A DNA stretch of 64,000 nucleotides from Sisyra terminalis (taxonomy: Eukaryota; Arthropoda; Insecta; Neuroptera; Sisyridae). Shown here piece by piece: positions 22,761-34,960 of the stretch. The stretch spans positions 23,103,001-23,167,000 of the forward strand of contig OY292275.1 in assembly GCA_958496175.1 (NCBI GenBank). The letters are read 5' to 3'. The notes under the pieces were generated by a model that did no database searches, was not told where the DNA came from, and worked only from the letters and a program-made list of their open reading frames with translations. Numbering within the stretch: position 1 is the first letter of the stretch; each line of letters opens with the position of its first letter. Both the position numbers and the translations under genes were made by a program.

Positions 22761-23550
22761 ATTTATACATCTGGAATTGAAACTTATAAAGACAAAAATT
22801 TAAGTTTAAAAAATAAATTTTGGTATTGGCTGTAAAATTGAAACAGACTATCAAATAAATATTTTTATAGGTAAATTCAATTTTAATATCAAGTATTATT
22901 ATGAAATTGTCAGCACTACCATTAGACTTTGGATTTTTGAGAGTATCAAGATCAAATTAGTTTTTTTGAAATGCAAATTATTCTTTTTTAAGCTAACAAA
23001 ACACAAAGTTGATATTATTTACTTTTAATACTCTAAATCTTGAAAGCTTTTTAATAAACTGGATAAAACTATTTTTTTCAAAATATATTTAATTATTCTT
23101 CTTCATTTTACATATTATATTATATTTGATATTGTTCATTTCAAGTTACTTGGATTACTTATACTGGCTTCTATACTAAGCAAAGTACCAACAATACGAG
23201 CTTTTTTTAAATTATTCAAAATTTGTAGTAATTTTTATTGATTTACTAATAAGGTCTTCGTGACTTTCAGATAACACTCTATTTTTGTATTTCTTCATTA
23301 TTAACTAATCGTTCAATGGTCGTTGGGCGATAGTAAAAGTTTAAAGATTTTCACTTTACAAATTAAATCGCATTGTTTCAATTGACCTTTCCAGTTAGTC
23401 GTTAGAGGTCAGCACATGGTGTCAAATCTAAAAAAAGCTTAAAAGGCTGAAAGCACATTACGTAATTGTAAAATAAAAAAATGCACTACAGCGAATTTTT
23501 TGAGACTAGAATATAGTTTTGTTCCCATGAGCCATATAACTTTTAAACTA
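22761..23550. other. Intergenic, no feature recognised
   Basis: A+T-rich sequence without repeat or coding signal. Confidence 0.55.
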
Positions 23551-23792
23551 GGCATGGCCTATAGAGCCCGCAGGGGAGAGCAAGGGGAGCCCCCCCCCCA
23601 AATTGTAGTTGAAAAAAAAATAAAAATTTGTTTTTTGTAGCGACAAAAAATTTGTTGCTACAATATGCCTTTCATTATGACAGTGTCTTGTCCGTTTGTT
23701 CACCATACAAATCCGCTACAGTAAATTAAACTACATCAAAACATTAAAAATATCCCCCCCCAAGAAAATTTGCTGTGGGCGCCCATGGCATG
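23551..23792. mobile_element. Candidate DNA element with poly-C tracts
   Basis: Opens with GGCATGGCCTATAGAGCCCG and closes with GGGCGCCCATGGCATGATC. The two ends are weakly inverted (CATGG-C plus GCCC-CAG). Runs of C at 23590-23599 and 23754-23761 lie near both ends and stand out in this A+T-rich DNA. Superfamily undetermined. Confidence 0.4.
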
Positions 23793-25485
23793 ATCTGCCA
23801 ACTAAAGGACTTACAAAAAAAAAATGATTGGAAAGCGCAGCAATAGTTCATATACAATTATAAAGAATCATATTTAAAACATTCCTTCTTACTATATTAT
23901 ACCTACAATTATATAACCTATGCAGAAGTTATAACAGATAAGGTTGACGGAAATGGGGCAATGCATTTTTTAACGGGAAAATTAACACAAAAACATTTAA
24001 TTGTAAAAATTAGGTATTCATCATTTTCATATTCATCGTCTAAAAAACCATCAAACAATCACAAAAAGAAAAATTACAAAAATTTAAAAAATTGACGCTG
24101 ACGTTCTGCCACTAGCATCTGTTGTATTAATTAATTATTTATTTTAAAACACCATTCATTCTACAGTGAAAAAGCTTTTACTTTACTAAAATTATTTTAT
24201 TTTTTACTTTTATTAAAGTAGAATAATTTTAGTTAAGTAAAACATACATATTGAATTAAAGCATATTGAATAAAGGATACTTCTCTTACTTTTTACTAAT
24301 ACTCTTACTTATACTTGTATCTTATGCTTTATTTAATTGAAATGATTTTCAAATATAGATATAATCTTTTGACTGATGACGAAAACTGTAATGTTAGTTT
24401 TAAATAATTTCAGATAAAATATTAATTTATTTATTGTAATATCGAAAAAAATACGTAAGTGTTCATTACAACTTTATACTAAAGCAAATTGTTGATTGCT
24501 TGTAAAAAAGTTGTAAAAATGTTACAAAGTTCTACGAGATATAGCATTTCAAATCAAAATGAAATTTAAAAGCTTTGTATGTGTTTTACGTTTACTTCAG
24601 TAAAAAAGAAGCAAAAATTTCTCGATTGAAAAATTCACATTATAGAATAGAAGATGAATAGAATTCTTATTTAATTATAGCAATTGTAACAATTTATCGA
24701 AAAATACCTGATTTTTTGCATGCGGTTGCAATAACACGTTGTTTATTGTTATCGCATTACTAACATAATCAATACTTAAATTTGAGTGTTAAACAATAAT
24801 TACACTGAATAGTACTCCCAATTTCACAGCAAATTGGTTTTCATGCTTCCATTATTTGCATGTCGCTATAGTAATCAAATAAATGAAAAAAGAAAAATAA
24901 CGGTGAAGAATAGCAAAAATGCTTTTGGAACTGATGTAAACGTTACCGTTTATCTTTGTAATGAATTGCTCAAATTGTTCACATAATTCATTTGCGAATT
25001 TTCTGTATAAATTTCAAATAAATCTTATATTTGAGCCATGTAAATCTTGATTATCGTTTTCGTATATCTGTTTTATTCGAAATGTTGTTTGATGTGGGAT
25101 AAATACATTTTAAATAGCGTTTTGTTCATACGTTTTTCGATAGTGTATAATGAAGATTTAAAGATTCGTATGGTTTTTTAATATTTTCCTATAACATTAA
25201 TTTGCTGTTATATGAATTAATTCTAAGTTATTTTAAATATGAGATATTTCAATGTTCTTCTAATGTAAGTAACTTTAACTTGACCGATTTTTTATGCAAC
25301 TTATATATTTATACAATTGTTTTCGTACAATTGGTGATTTGAGGTTCCACTTTTCTAAGTTAGTAATGGTATGGTTTTTAAGAAAGTGACGAATGTTAGA
25401 AAAAATTAAAAAAGTGTAGTTTCTTTAACTTTTGTTTGAGAATATTTGAGTCGCAAGAGCTTCCAATGTTTAAAGTGTTTTTTTT
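23793..25485. other. Intergenic, no feature recognised
   Basis: A+T-rich. A short inverted pair of TTTTACTTTA/TAAAGTAAAA-type motifs near 24175-24245 is the only structure noticed. Confidence 0.5.
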
Positions 25486-25487
25486 AA

Positions 25488-26500
25488 TAATATTTATCGT
25501 CGCTTTATAACTGCCAAGGGTTTTAACGACTCTAGAGTTAAAAAAAAATGGATGACATCGCCATTATCAACCTGGACAATGATTTTCAAAGGGCTGTTTA
25601 GAAAACTCAACAGTCTATCAATCACCTACCTTCCTGGTTCAGTAGATGGAAAATTCTTATAAATCCATCTAAAAACGTCGCCAAATTTTTTTTTCTAAGA
25701 CGTTCCTCCAACCAACTGGAGCCTATCGTGTTGAATCACATGGAAATTCCGTGGAGTGAGAAAAAAACGCCTGTTAAGTATCTCGGCATACTTCTGGACT
25801 CGAAATTAACCTGGCAAAGCCACATTTTAAGTAAAATCAGAGAAGCCAACACTCGACTCATCCAACTATACCCAGTTATCAACAGAAGGTTTCGTCTAAG
25901 TATGGAATATTCAATTATATACAAATCAGTCATTAGACCACTTCTCACATACTCTTGCGCAATTTGGCTTCCATCCACAAAAAAAAAAAAATCACAATGA
26001 CCTACAGGACTTCCAAAATAGAGTCTTGAGAATCATCACTAAAGCTCCATGGTATGTGAGAAACAACTAAATTCATCACGAAATGAACGTCCCATACATA
26101 AAAGACTTTCTAATCCAACTCACAAGGAATTTCCTTAACGGACTAGAAAATTGTCCTAGTGCAGTAGAACTAGGCTTGGGGGAAACTATAAATTAAAGAA
26201 GGCTGAAGCGGAAACTCCCTCAAGAGCTCCAAGAAATAACAGTTGCTCGATCACAAGGTCAAGAACAATCAGCAAATAAAAGAAATAAAAAAGACAGAGG
26301 AATAAAGTTCGACTCTTCCAGCTACTTAAACGTCGATAAAGATCAATTGCCTGCTATCACCACCATGATATAGCGACACATTGCTAAACTGGTGCAAATT
26401 ACATAATAGTCCACAAAAAAAAAATGTCAATCGAGAAATATTGAAAATTTGCTTGATACAAATTTACCAATATTGGACTGGCCACGTTGACCACTAGTTA
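25488..26500 (-). mobile_element. tRNA-derived SINE split by a LINE insertion
   Basis: The 3' part of a minus-strand SINE (reversed: CTAGAGTCGTTAAAACCC then ATAAAGCGACGATAAATATT) lies at 25488-25540. The rest (TTTTCAATATTTCTCGATTG, and a head reading ACTAGTGGTCAACGTGGCC in reverse) lies at 26426-26500. Together they match the full copy at 43649-43809; the intervening 0.9 kb is the LINE at 25541-26425. Confidence 0.8.
25541..26425 (+). pseudogene. 5'-truncated jockey-like LINE (reverse transcriptase fragment)
   Basis: The frame opens MDDIAI, which is the tail of the catalytic F/YADD box of non-LTR reverse transcriptases, so the copy starts inside the enzyme. It continues with QSINHLPSWFSRWKILINPS and, after a gap, VKYLGILLDSKLTWQSHI and SVIRPLLTYSCAIW, the usual end of the jockey-group domain. 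A stop at codon 18 (25599-25601), a frameshift near 25980 and later stops show it is dead. The second frame gives DLQDFQNRVLRIITKAPWYV. It ends in a run of ten A. AAAAAAAAATG occurs at both borders (25540-25550 and 26416-26426) and may be the target duplication. 5' truncation is normal for target-primed insertion. Confidence 0.88.
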
Positions 26501-29394
26501 GATAAAGCTTTTATCTCTTCTTCATATACCCTACGAATCATTTTTTTATTTATCTAAAAAATAAAATGTATGCTTTTTGAGAATTAGTATATTTCCAAAA
26601 AATGTACCATCATAATATGCCTTAAAACAACTGTTCATCGTTTCAATAACACAGACGCTAAATAGTTTACCAACCATTATATTACAACCATAAATTTAGT
26701 AAGTAAAAGAAATGCTAGAATTTAAAGCTCTCAAGAGACTTAGATAGTAATACCGATGGTTGTGCAGCTTAATGGTTGATCGCCTATTGTAAAAGAGAAA
26801 ATAGTTTGAAATATTATATTCGTACCTATACTGAATGATAGTAAAGGAATTAGTTTCTAGTCTTTTTACTTTTTAATTATTTCTAAAAAGTACAAGTAAA
26901 TATCTAATTATTTTCAAATAATTTTTTTTTGTATCACTATATTGTGCAATTACTTCATAGCGATAAGTATATTTTAAAAACTACAACCAAGAAGTAGGTA
27001 GTTACAATTAACGTTCATAATCTTATACAACCTTTTACTATGTTTCAAGCAGTTCTCATTGTTTGCTTAAGTGTCCGTATAATAATAACTGTTTAAATTG
27101 CAAAAAAACGTTTCAAAAATTAAAATTCTCCAATTTGATTTAACCAATAATACAAAAATAATAGTACCTACAGCTTCTTGTAATGATAATTACAATACTG
27201 TAAATTTATGATCCCCTTACATTTGTGTATTCATCTAATGACTATAATAACTGAAGTACTTTTAAAAGTATCGCCTTTAAACTTTTTACATTAAACTTGT
27301 ATGTATAAAAGAATCGCGACATAATATTCTTACCTTATAAGCAGCAGAAGTAAAGACAACTTTTTTTAATCATTGTTAAAAATGAAGATGAATAAATGAT
27401 AGCTATGCAAGTTATGTCTACACCTTTTTATATACTCGTTAATGTAATTCCAGCTAGATTAAAAAACATTAGTCCTGTGCTTGTATAATGGATTCGAGGT
27501 GTTGATGAATATCTCGACTGAATTTCATGATTTTATAAAACGAACAAATTGATGTTTTTTCCCCAAAATTTTCCTACTAATGGTGATATTTTTAAATGTG
27601 TAAGACTGTTGTAAAATATTTTCTTCTTAAATGTCCTAAAATTACCGATTCTCAAAACTTAATTCATTAAAAACAAAAATTTTTGGAAAAATTTGACTTA
27701 AATTTTCTACATACCTACTATTCAATAACTTTAATATATTTTTTCCATAGATACTCAATCGTTTCAATACCTACCGTTTTTAAAGTGCGAAATATTAAAA
27801 TGGTTATTTAAATCAAAAACTAATTCACTGTAAGTGGAAAATATTCTGAAAAAGTTAATAGAGATTTATCTTGATGAAATTAAGTGTAATTTTTCACCAA
27901 AAATGTTTTATTTTTATAACAAACCTTACATTGTTGGTTAACTTTACAAGTTTGGACTCTGGTTAAATTGTTGGACAATATCCATCAGGGATGTTATGAA
28001 GCTCTAGATGTCCTAATAAAAATCGAACTGAAACCTTAATTGAATCTAGTATAAAAGTTTCAAATAATTTCGAATAGAAGTGGAGTTTAATTGAGGTAAT
28101 TTCAATCATTTCTTTGGAATTAATTTCATTTGGCTATATAAAACCCAAATAGTATATAATCAAAATCAGACTCAGATTAAACTAGATATAGTTACGGTTT
28201 GAATAGGTTTTTATTTCGGATATCCGATAGTTTCGATTACGGTTATGGAGTTCCTAATATCGCTCACGTAAATGACAGTAAGGACATCAGAGAAGCACTT
28301 TTTTTTTGATTTTCTTAACTAATTAATTAACATGCCAATACTTCATTTTAACTTCGGTGTGTTTCACCAACAAGTCTAAAGTAGGATTTTTTTTAAATCA
28401 TGGGACTATGTGTTGTTATCTTATATTTACAAGGTTGCCTGATGAAGTTGGAATCACACCGACGACACGTTACAAATTGTTATAAATAAAATAAAACATT
28501 GCTAATTTGTTTACCACATCTAGATTTATCCTTTATACTATACTTTTATTATTTGCACATAGCACAACGTTTCGACGCGGACTTCAACTTACCACATACT
28601 TATTTACTGTTAAATTTTTTTTCTTATTGGTTTCATTACTAGTTCTTAAAACTATTGTTAATTATAGTGTCGCTGTTGAGTACATTTAGATTAACCCAGG
28701 ACCATTATACTCGTACTCTTTTAAAGTTTGTGTAATTCTTTTTTTATTCCCAAATAAGAAATACAAAACAATTTATAACACAAATTGTATTTACTTTCCG
28801 TAATTCATAAATTACACTTTCATTTTTGTGGACAATCAGTAAAATGATTTCCAAAATATCCTAAAATACGTATGTCATAACGTTTCATGCGGATGTAATT
28901 ATCATTGTGCTATTAAAAACTGGACCTTTCTTTTACATAATGGTTTTTACCGTTCATTCGACTCAAGTGTGGAGTGGTCGTTTAGTGTATAATAACAAAT
29001 CGATATAAAAATCGTTTTCGTTTTTTTCGCCAAATATTCTATTGAAATATCTCCCCAGCACTGTATTTACCCTATGGCAATCCATCCTGGCACCTATAGA
29101 CGGCAGCAAAAATTTTTTACAGCAGACATCTAAAATCATTAAATGAACAAATAATCTATAAATAATCTATAAATAATACTGGCAATTCAATTTTGTAGAA
29201 TCACATTAATGCTGGTATTATAAAAGGTGAAAATTGACTTGAGGAAATTTGCAAAAACTATACCAATGTATCGAATTGATAAGAAAAGTTATAACCATTA
29301 ATATTTGATCTATTAAATTTTAGTAACTTGAATAGACTTTTACTTTTACAAAATTTTCCGTTTGTCATGATGTATGTATATAAATATGTATTGT
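26501..29394. other. Intergenic, no feature recognised
   Basis: Nearly 2.9 kb of A+T-rich DNA without a coding signal. No repeat shared with the rest of the window was noticed. Confidence 0.5.
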
Positions 29395-29700
29395 TACGAA
29401 CTTAAAACATTCGAAAGTTCTAACAATGATATTGAAGAGAGCCGGAAGACGTTCCAGAACATTCTTCGTTAGATTTTGATGTAAAGAAGAAAAAAAAAGA
29501 AATCATTCGATTCTATGAGAAGTGCCTGAAATAATCTGGAAACTTCTAGAACGTGGTAAATAAGTGTATAAATAAGGCGATCGACCGTCACCGGTAACAG
29601 TGATGAACAATTACGAATAAGTCACATTTGTGAATAGTACAAAATATAAAATTCAAAATAAATCGCGATAACTGTTAAAATGTAATTGTTAATATGCCCT
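29395..29700 (+). promoter_or_regulatory. Heat-shock-element cluster with TATA box (possible solo LTR)
   Basis: Perfect three-unit heat-shock elements occur at 29452-29464 (TTCCAGAACATTC) and 29539-29551 (GAAACTTCTAGAA), with a GAAAGTTC pair at 29413-29420. TATAAATAA follows at 29567-29575, 15 bp after the second trimer. The block opens with TGTTACGAAC, a common start of insect Gypsy LTRs, and AATAAA-like signals follow. No open frame lies downstream. Either a solo LTR (my preference) or a stress-inducible promoter. Confidence 0.5.
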
Positions 29701-29804
29701 GAAACAAATCCTAAAGAATCCGTTAAAATAAATAAGAGTTTTATAAGAATTATTTAATAAAAATAAATATAATCCTAAAAACATAATAGTATATATAAAA
29801 ATAT

Positions 29805-29990
29805 AACGACTGTTTGTTCAAAACCGCAAATCTCCAAAAGTCTTTTACCGATCATTCGAAAAGTTGTATTCATGTACGTGCATGTTTTTATAAAATCAGA
29901 GAACTCAATAGAGTCTCACATCAACATGTACTGCAAAGAATGCTGCGGATTGGCAAGGGAGGTTTAGTAACGTTATTTTATAAGAAAATT
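29805..29990 (-). repeat. Copy of the 34-kb/48-kb dispersed repeat, inverted
   Basis: CGCAAATCTCCAAAAGTCTT, TACCGATCATTC and GAGAACTCAATAGAGTCTCA match, in reverse complement, the right parts of the repeats at 33904 and 47240 (for example GACTCTATTGAGTCTC at 34722). Only the terminal quarter is present. Confidence 0.6.
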
Positions 29991-31119
29991 GCTGAAGAAA
30001 AAAGTAGCTAAAGAGGTGGTGACAACAGAAAAATATCCCTATCAAAAATTATCAATAAATATACATATAAGTTATGTTACCAATTTTAAAATGTATTTTA
30101 ATTAGTCATTAATGACCACGTAGTTATATAGTGACTCTAAATAAAGCTAAATAAAAAAAAAAAACAGAAAAATAGACTTTAGAAAAAATATTCATGTATG
30201 GAATCATCATCTACAAATACAGTAGACGGTATTATCCTACATAGACAGTATACAGCGCAGAATGGGAATTTAAATATTAGTAAACGGGCCTTCAATTAAA
30301 TATTAAACAATTCAACTCGCTATAATTAAGAAGATGGCTAATTAATTTTATGGTAAAAATTTATTTTTTAGTAAATATAATTTTTGGGTACGTTAGTTGG
30401 TAATAAGCGTCATAAATAAAATTTGTACAGGAAAGTTAAACCCAATCAAAAATATGAACCCAAAATAAAATAGTTCTTACTTCAAGTTTTATATAAAACC
30501 TATAGTGCGTCTTAATATGGACAAGGACTGAATAAATATATAAATAGATTTTAACAGAATAATCATCTTTTTCCCTGAAAATTTTTTCCTTTTCAAATAT
30601 TTCTAGTATAAGAGTAATAGTTTTGTTGTTCAACTTCTCAAGTACCCATATTATTGAACGAAATCAACCGGTATTGTTTGATCTTGTTTAAATTGGGATG
30701 CAAATTTTTTTTTTTAATAACGCATTAGTTGTATAATTTAATTTATTTTTTGTATAACACGAATTCGTAAACTATGGTGATAACAATTTCGGATAATGGG
30801 CAATAATTTATTCGTTAATTGTAGATATACATTTTTTAACTTTTAAATGTTATTTATATTTAAAAGTAGTTTGACTTTGAAGTAATTTCAAAGACTTACC
30901 TATCACGAAAGTATAGCTGTAATCGCCGAAGACGAATAGTAAAAATTATGTTGAAATGTTATTTATTTTTTAAGTTGTTTCAAAGAAATTTACGATAAAG
31001 GGCAAGTTTACATTTCTTTTACGAAACGTATCTGATTTATAAGCAATTAAGGCCTTTTTGGTCAGATTCTTGGTCAGTTTAACTGGCCAATAGTAAATGA
31101 TAGTAAGTCCCGTATAATG
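29991..31119. other. Intergenic, no feature recognised
   Basis: A+T-rich, with one minus-strand open stretch (30436-30633) of no family. No repeat recognised. Confidence 0.5.
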
Positions 31120-31372
31120 TTATATTCCGGAGTGGCGAGGCGCAAAGTCGCGTCCGCGTGGTCGATGGACGCATTTCTTCATCGCAATATCCGACGCGCA
31201 CTTTCTGTGACATTGGCATTCATTCATGCTACAGCATTGAACTCTTCAACATTTCTTTAACCACGCGGCGTGTGTTTGAACCTCCATGCTGGTACATTGT
31301 TGTGCTATTGTTGCACTTACGAACGTTATCTATAGTTTCTTTATTTAATTTATTTTACCAATTGCATCCATT
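31120..31372 (+). promoter_or_regulatory. CpG-richer candidate promoter and 5' UTR
   Basis: Positions 31128-31205 are conspicuously rich in CG dinucleotides (GGAGTGGCGAGGCGCAAAGT, CGCGTCCGCGTGGTCGATGG) within A+T-rich surroundings. They precede the candidate exon at 31373. A short mixed-composition leader without introns or ATG-rich clutter separates them. Start site not defined. Confidence 0.45.
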
Positions 31373-31408
31373 ATGGATTTTAAAGTGGTCGCTGTACTTC
31401 TGCTAATG
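31373..31408 (+). CDS. Candidate first coding exon of a secreted or membrane protein
   Basis: The 36-nt exon reads MDFKVVAVLLLM and is followed at once by GTGAGC, a consensus splice donor. A charged residue then a hydrophobic run just after the start is what a signal peptide begins with. The CpG-richer upstream DNA supports a promoter here. The frame ends on a codon boundary (phase 0). I could not find exon 2 in the next 32 kb, so the family is unknown. A chance combination of ATG, short hydrophobic run and donor cannot be excluded. Confidence 0.45.
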
Positions 31409-32235
31409 GTGAGCAAAATTAATTTTAATATTTATTCTGAAAAGTTTTTAAATAAAAAAAATTCAAACAATTCAAAGATTCGTATAGAAAAGAACCAATA
31501 ATTCTTCTTTTTTCTTTTTAACGATAAGATAGACTGCATTCCAATCCTTTTAGTTGTTTTTTTCCCTTGCATTGTTATATTTGGTTTTGGCGGTGAGGTA
31601 TTTCTCTCATTTCTAAATTCCATCTCCGAGTCAATCTTCAATTTTTATTGAAACTCGCATTTTTTCAATAAAAACCTAGAAATACTTGCAAATAAATTTA
31701 TTACTTTCGTATGACAAAAAATATGTGTTTGTTGTCAAGTGTGAAAGTATGCAATGTTTTTCATTAAGTAAAATTTATTATATCATACTTTTGCCGACAG
31801 AAAGTCATAGTTTAATTAAAAGTTTTACTAAATAGATTATATTGTATAATTTAACAAATTTTAATGTTAACAAATTATACCATAGTTGGTTATTTGTTTT
31901 ATAAGCTCATTATACTCGTGAAATATTGATTGTATTGAAACAAGAAGGTATTAATTAATGAGTATTTGAAATGTATACTTTTTATTAATATGCAAATTTA
32001 TACTAATTGTTTAGTTTTAGAACTTATTAATGAAATTTTGGTTTTCATTGTGTGTAGTTTCCCTTTTTTTCCTCCTGGATATATTTTCATATCTAAAGTT
32101 TCTTCCTTTCAATTTTTAAATGTTTTCGTACTAAATACAAAAAAAGCATGTACAAGTTCACAAAAAGTGATTAGAACTATCCAAATAATTACTTAATAAA
32201 AATACTGCTTTTTTTTACATAAATAGAAATTATTT
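31409..32235. other. Possible intron, no feature recognised
   Basis: A+T-rich sequence after the donor at 31409. Open stretches on both strands show no family resemblance. Confidence 0.5.
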
Positions 32236-32459
32236 ATTAATAAATAATAATATATGTCCTATGACTCAATTTCTTCTTTATTACGACGCGTTTCAATAGT
32301 TTTTGACTGTCATCATCAGGTAGATAATGATTATTTTGTCAGTTGTAAATAAATAACTGACAAAATAATCATTACCTGATGATGACAGCCAAAAACTGTT
32401 GAAACGCGTCGTAATAAAGAAGAAATCGAGTCATAGGACATATATTATTATTTATTAAT
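32236..32459. mobile_element. Near-perfect palindromic MITE, about 220 bp
   Basis: Two arms of about 105 bp are almost identical inverted copies: TAATATATGTCCTATGACTC at the left, the same reversed at the right. Each continues with TTCTTCTTTATTACGACGCG, TTTCAA.AGTTTTTG.CTGTC and ATCATCAGGTA to the centre, where only about 10 bp are unpaired. Differences are a few substitutions and a 3-bp insertion near 32333. Related decayed copy at 10375. No coding capacity. Confidence 0.85.
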
Positions 32460-33610
32460 TTATAATTGTTACTCGGAAGTAAATGAAATTTTCAACAATG
32501 TTAAAAATAAATGGGTTATTTGATTTTTTTGGTTCATTTCTACCTCCAATTTTGAATTATATCATTCTAAATTTTACTATTACCGATTAAAGTGCATTTG
32601 TTGAAAAATTAACGTTTTCATAAATTTATCTGCTAATAAATATATTTTAATGTATGACTTCCGACAAAAACTTGGTATCAAGTTTTTGACCCATTATTAA
32701 TATATTCATCCTTAGCAAATAAATTTTGAAAAGTTTAATTGTCTGTTATAAGCTTCGACATGCATATAAAGCCATTTATCTATGTCCGATTTACAAAATT
32801 GTACTCGAACAATCATATTACAATACCATAGCGCCATTTATCATCCTTCTATTATCATTATTATTCTCTCGACAACTTGTAGAAAGCTGCATTTCAAATG
32901 CAAGAACGTTTTGCCCGGATGGAAAAACGAATATTACTTTAAAGTTTTCCAATGATTAAGGAACCTAGAACACGAATGAATATATAACTATATAATTCAT
33001 AAACGTTGACTGACAATCAGCAAATAACTTCAAAGGGAATAAATATTTTTATCCACTTCTATTTTCTGAATATATTAATTTTTTATATTTTTATAAATTT
33101 TTTAAAATTAAAAATTAATAGGTTACGTCTAAATGTACGGTTAATTCGAAACTAAGTAGTCATTTTCTCAGAGTACTTTTTGGGGATCTAAATATTTTGT
33201 TCTTATACCATAAATTTGTGTTCTAAAATTCATTCTCTCCATGCAACAGTCATTTTTGCCCAAAAAAAAAACAATGTCGAATTGCGAACATAGTCACGAT
33301 TTAGGTCTTCTTAAAATTGGGAAATACGTTTATACAAATATTTACAACTTTTTTCTTAGTAAAATGCATTATCTGATTAAAGTTGGAAATTTTTTATCAA
33401 GATTTAATGTTTTTTCCAAGAAACTCCCAATTTAATGTCCAAAAAATTGTACAAGTTTGATGTATCATAGTTTTTAGTTATAACTAATCGTTTGCAAGAA
33501 CATTAAAGCTATTAGAAAAGGACAACTTTCAAAATCTTAATTTCATAAAACGTAGTAAGTTGTGATTGTGTTTCTAGCGATTTATCATTTTGATTTATCA
33601 TATATACTGA
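32460..33610. other. No feature recognised
   Basis: A+T-rich. Open stretches at 32726-32959 and 33241-33435 resemble nothing I know. Confidence 0.5.
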
Positions 33611-33614
33611 ATTT

Positions 33615-33848
33615 GGCTCATGTTCCTTTTAGAACCGTCTTATCTGGCAACGTTGCATTTTCTACATTGTTTTTATTCTATTCGCATTTTTTCTTTGATA
33701 ATTCAATTCTAATAGGGTATAATTTTTTCTTTTTTGGCTAAATTTTTATTAATTTTTCTTATTGGCCGATTTATCCGTGAATTAAATAAAAAACATAGTA
33801 GAAAATACTACGTTGCCAGATTTAACGGTACTAAATGAGACATGGGTT
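33615..33848. mobile_element. hAT-like MITE, third copy of the GGCAACG family
   Basis: Left end GGCTCATGTTCCTTTTAGAA then TCTGGCAACGTTGCATTTT. The right end reversed is about CCATGTCTCATTTAGTACCG then AATCTGGCAACG. The interior shares TAATTCAATTCTAATAGGGT with the other copies. The 8-bp target duplication has decayed or the ends are displaced. Confidence 0.75.
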
Positions 33849-33903
33849 ATGGTTTTTGTTTTATTCTTTGTACCTTACTTTAAATTCTATGGAAAATAGT
33901 TGA

Positions 33904-34960
33904 AATCAGCAGACGTTGTCCTGCCAATCAATATAATAGTAGATTAAAATATACAATTTGTATGTCGACAAAGACAGAAAACAAAAATTGTAGACACATA
34001 CATGCGAGTGAAATACAATCATTGTTTCAAACTTAAATTTAGTGATTGTTGTTATGTTTTCAACCGTTATTTTGATTTCATTTAATTACCAATTTTTACC
34101 ATTTTTCGGTTGTCAATGTTGGGCTGTGAATATTTCACGGGAAGTTACTTATCTATTTTATAATAATTGGTAATAGGTCAATTGATTTTATGTATATTTT
34201 CAATAATAGATTTTTTTGTATATAACTATCTATCTATTAGTATAGATAATATTTATATATTGCATTTAAAATTTATTATTGAAATTACTCATTCAATAAC
34301 TAAAGGTCACTATTAATTAAAACTAAAGTTACCTCCCAATTATTAATTAGTCACAATCACTGTTGGTTATTATAGAGTTTACCGATTGCACATAAGACTA
34401 AAAATATTCTTTTGATTAATTAATTAGGTTAATTTCTATTAATTAAAATAATAAAATACGATCAATATTACTTCCCTTTGATTCTAAATTAAAAATAATA
34501 TTTATTGAAAACATATTCGTGAAACTTTGAAAACACCTCCCTTACCACACCGCAGCATCCTTCGCTGTACCAATTATAACTTACCTTCAAAATATATATA
34601 TTTCAATTAAGTTTTGGATAAAATTGTTTTATCTCTGATATGTTGATTTTAGTGCGAAAATAACGATAAAAAACCTCTTTTGACAAGTTGCAGTATCGTT
34701 CGCTATACCTGTTGATGTAAGACTCTATTGAGTCTCTTGCTATATTAAAAATAAGCAAGTATATGAATGCAACGTTATGTCAAAAATTCAAAACGATCGG
34801 TAAAGAATTTTAGGAGATTTGCGATTTTGAACAAACGAACATTAATTTTTTATAAATACTTATATATTGATGAAAGACATTTTCTTCTTTCCCTTCAACA
34901 TTATAAACAAGAAAAGCTGAATATTAACTACAAAAGGATGCATTTTATGATATAGAAAAC
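33904..34960 (+). repeat. Dispersed repeat of about 1 kb, copy 1
   Basis: Collinear with 47240-48340. Shared landmarks in order: AGCAGACGTTGTCCTGCCAA, TAGTCACAATCACTGTTGGT, AATACGATCAATATTACTT, the CCGCAGCATCCTTCGCTGTA block, and TGTTGATGTAAGACTCTATT followed by TTTTAGGAGATTTGCGATTT. The CAGTATCGTTCGCTATACCT part repeats the CAGCATCCTTCGCTGTACC part internally. No coding capacity recognised; a non-autonomous retroelement is possible. Confidence 0.65.
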
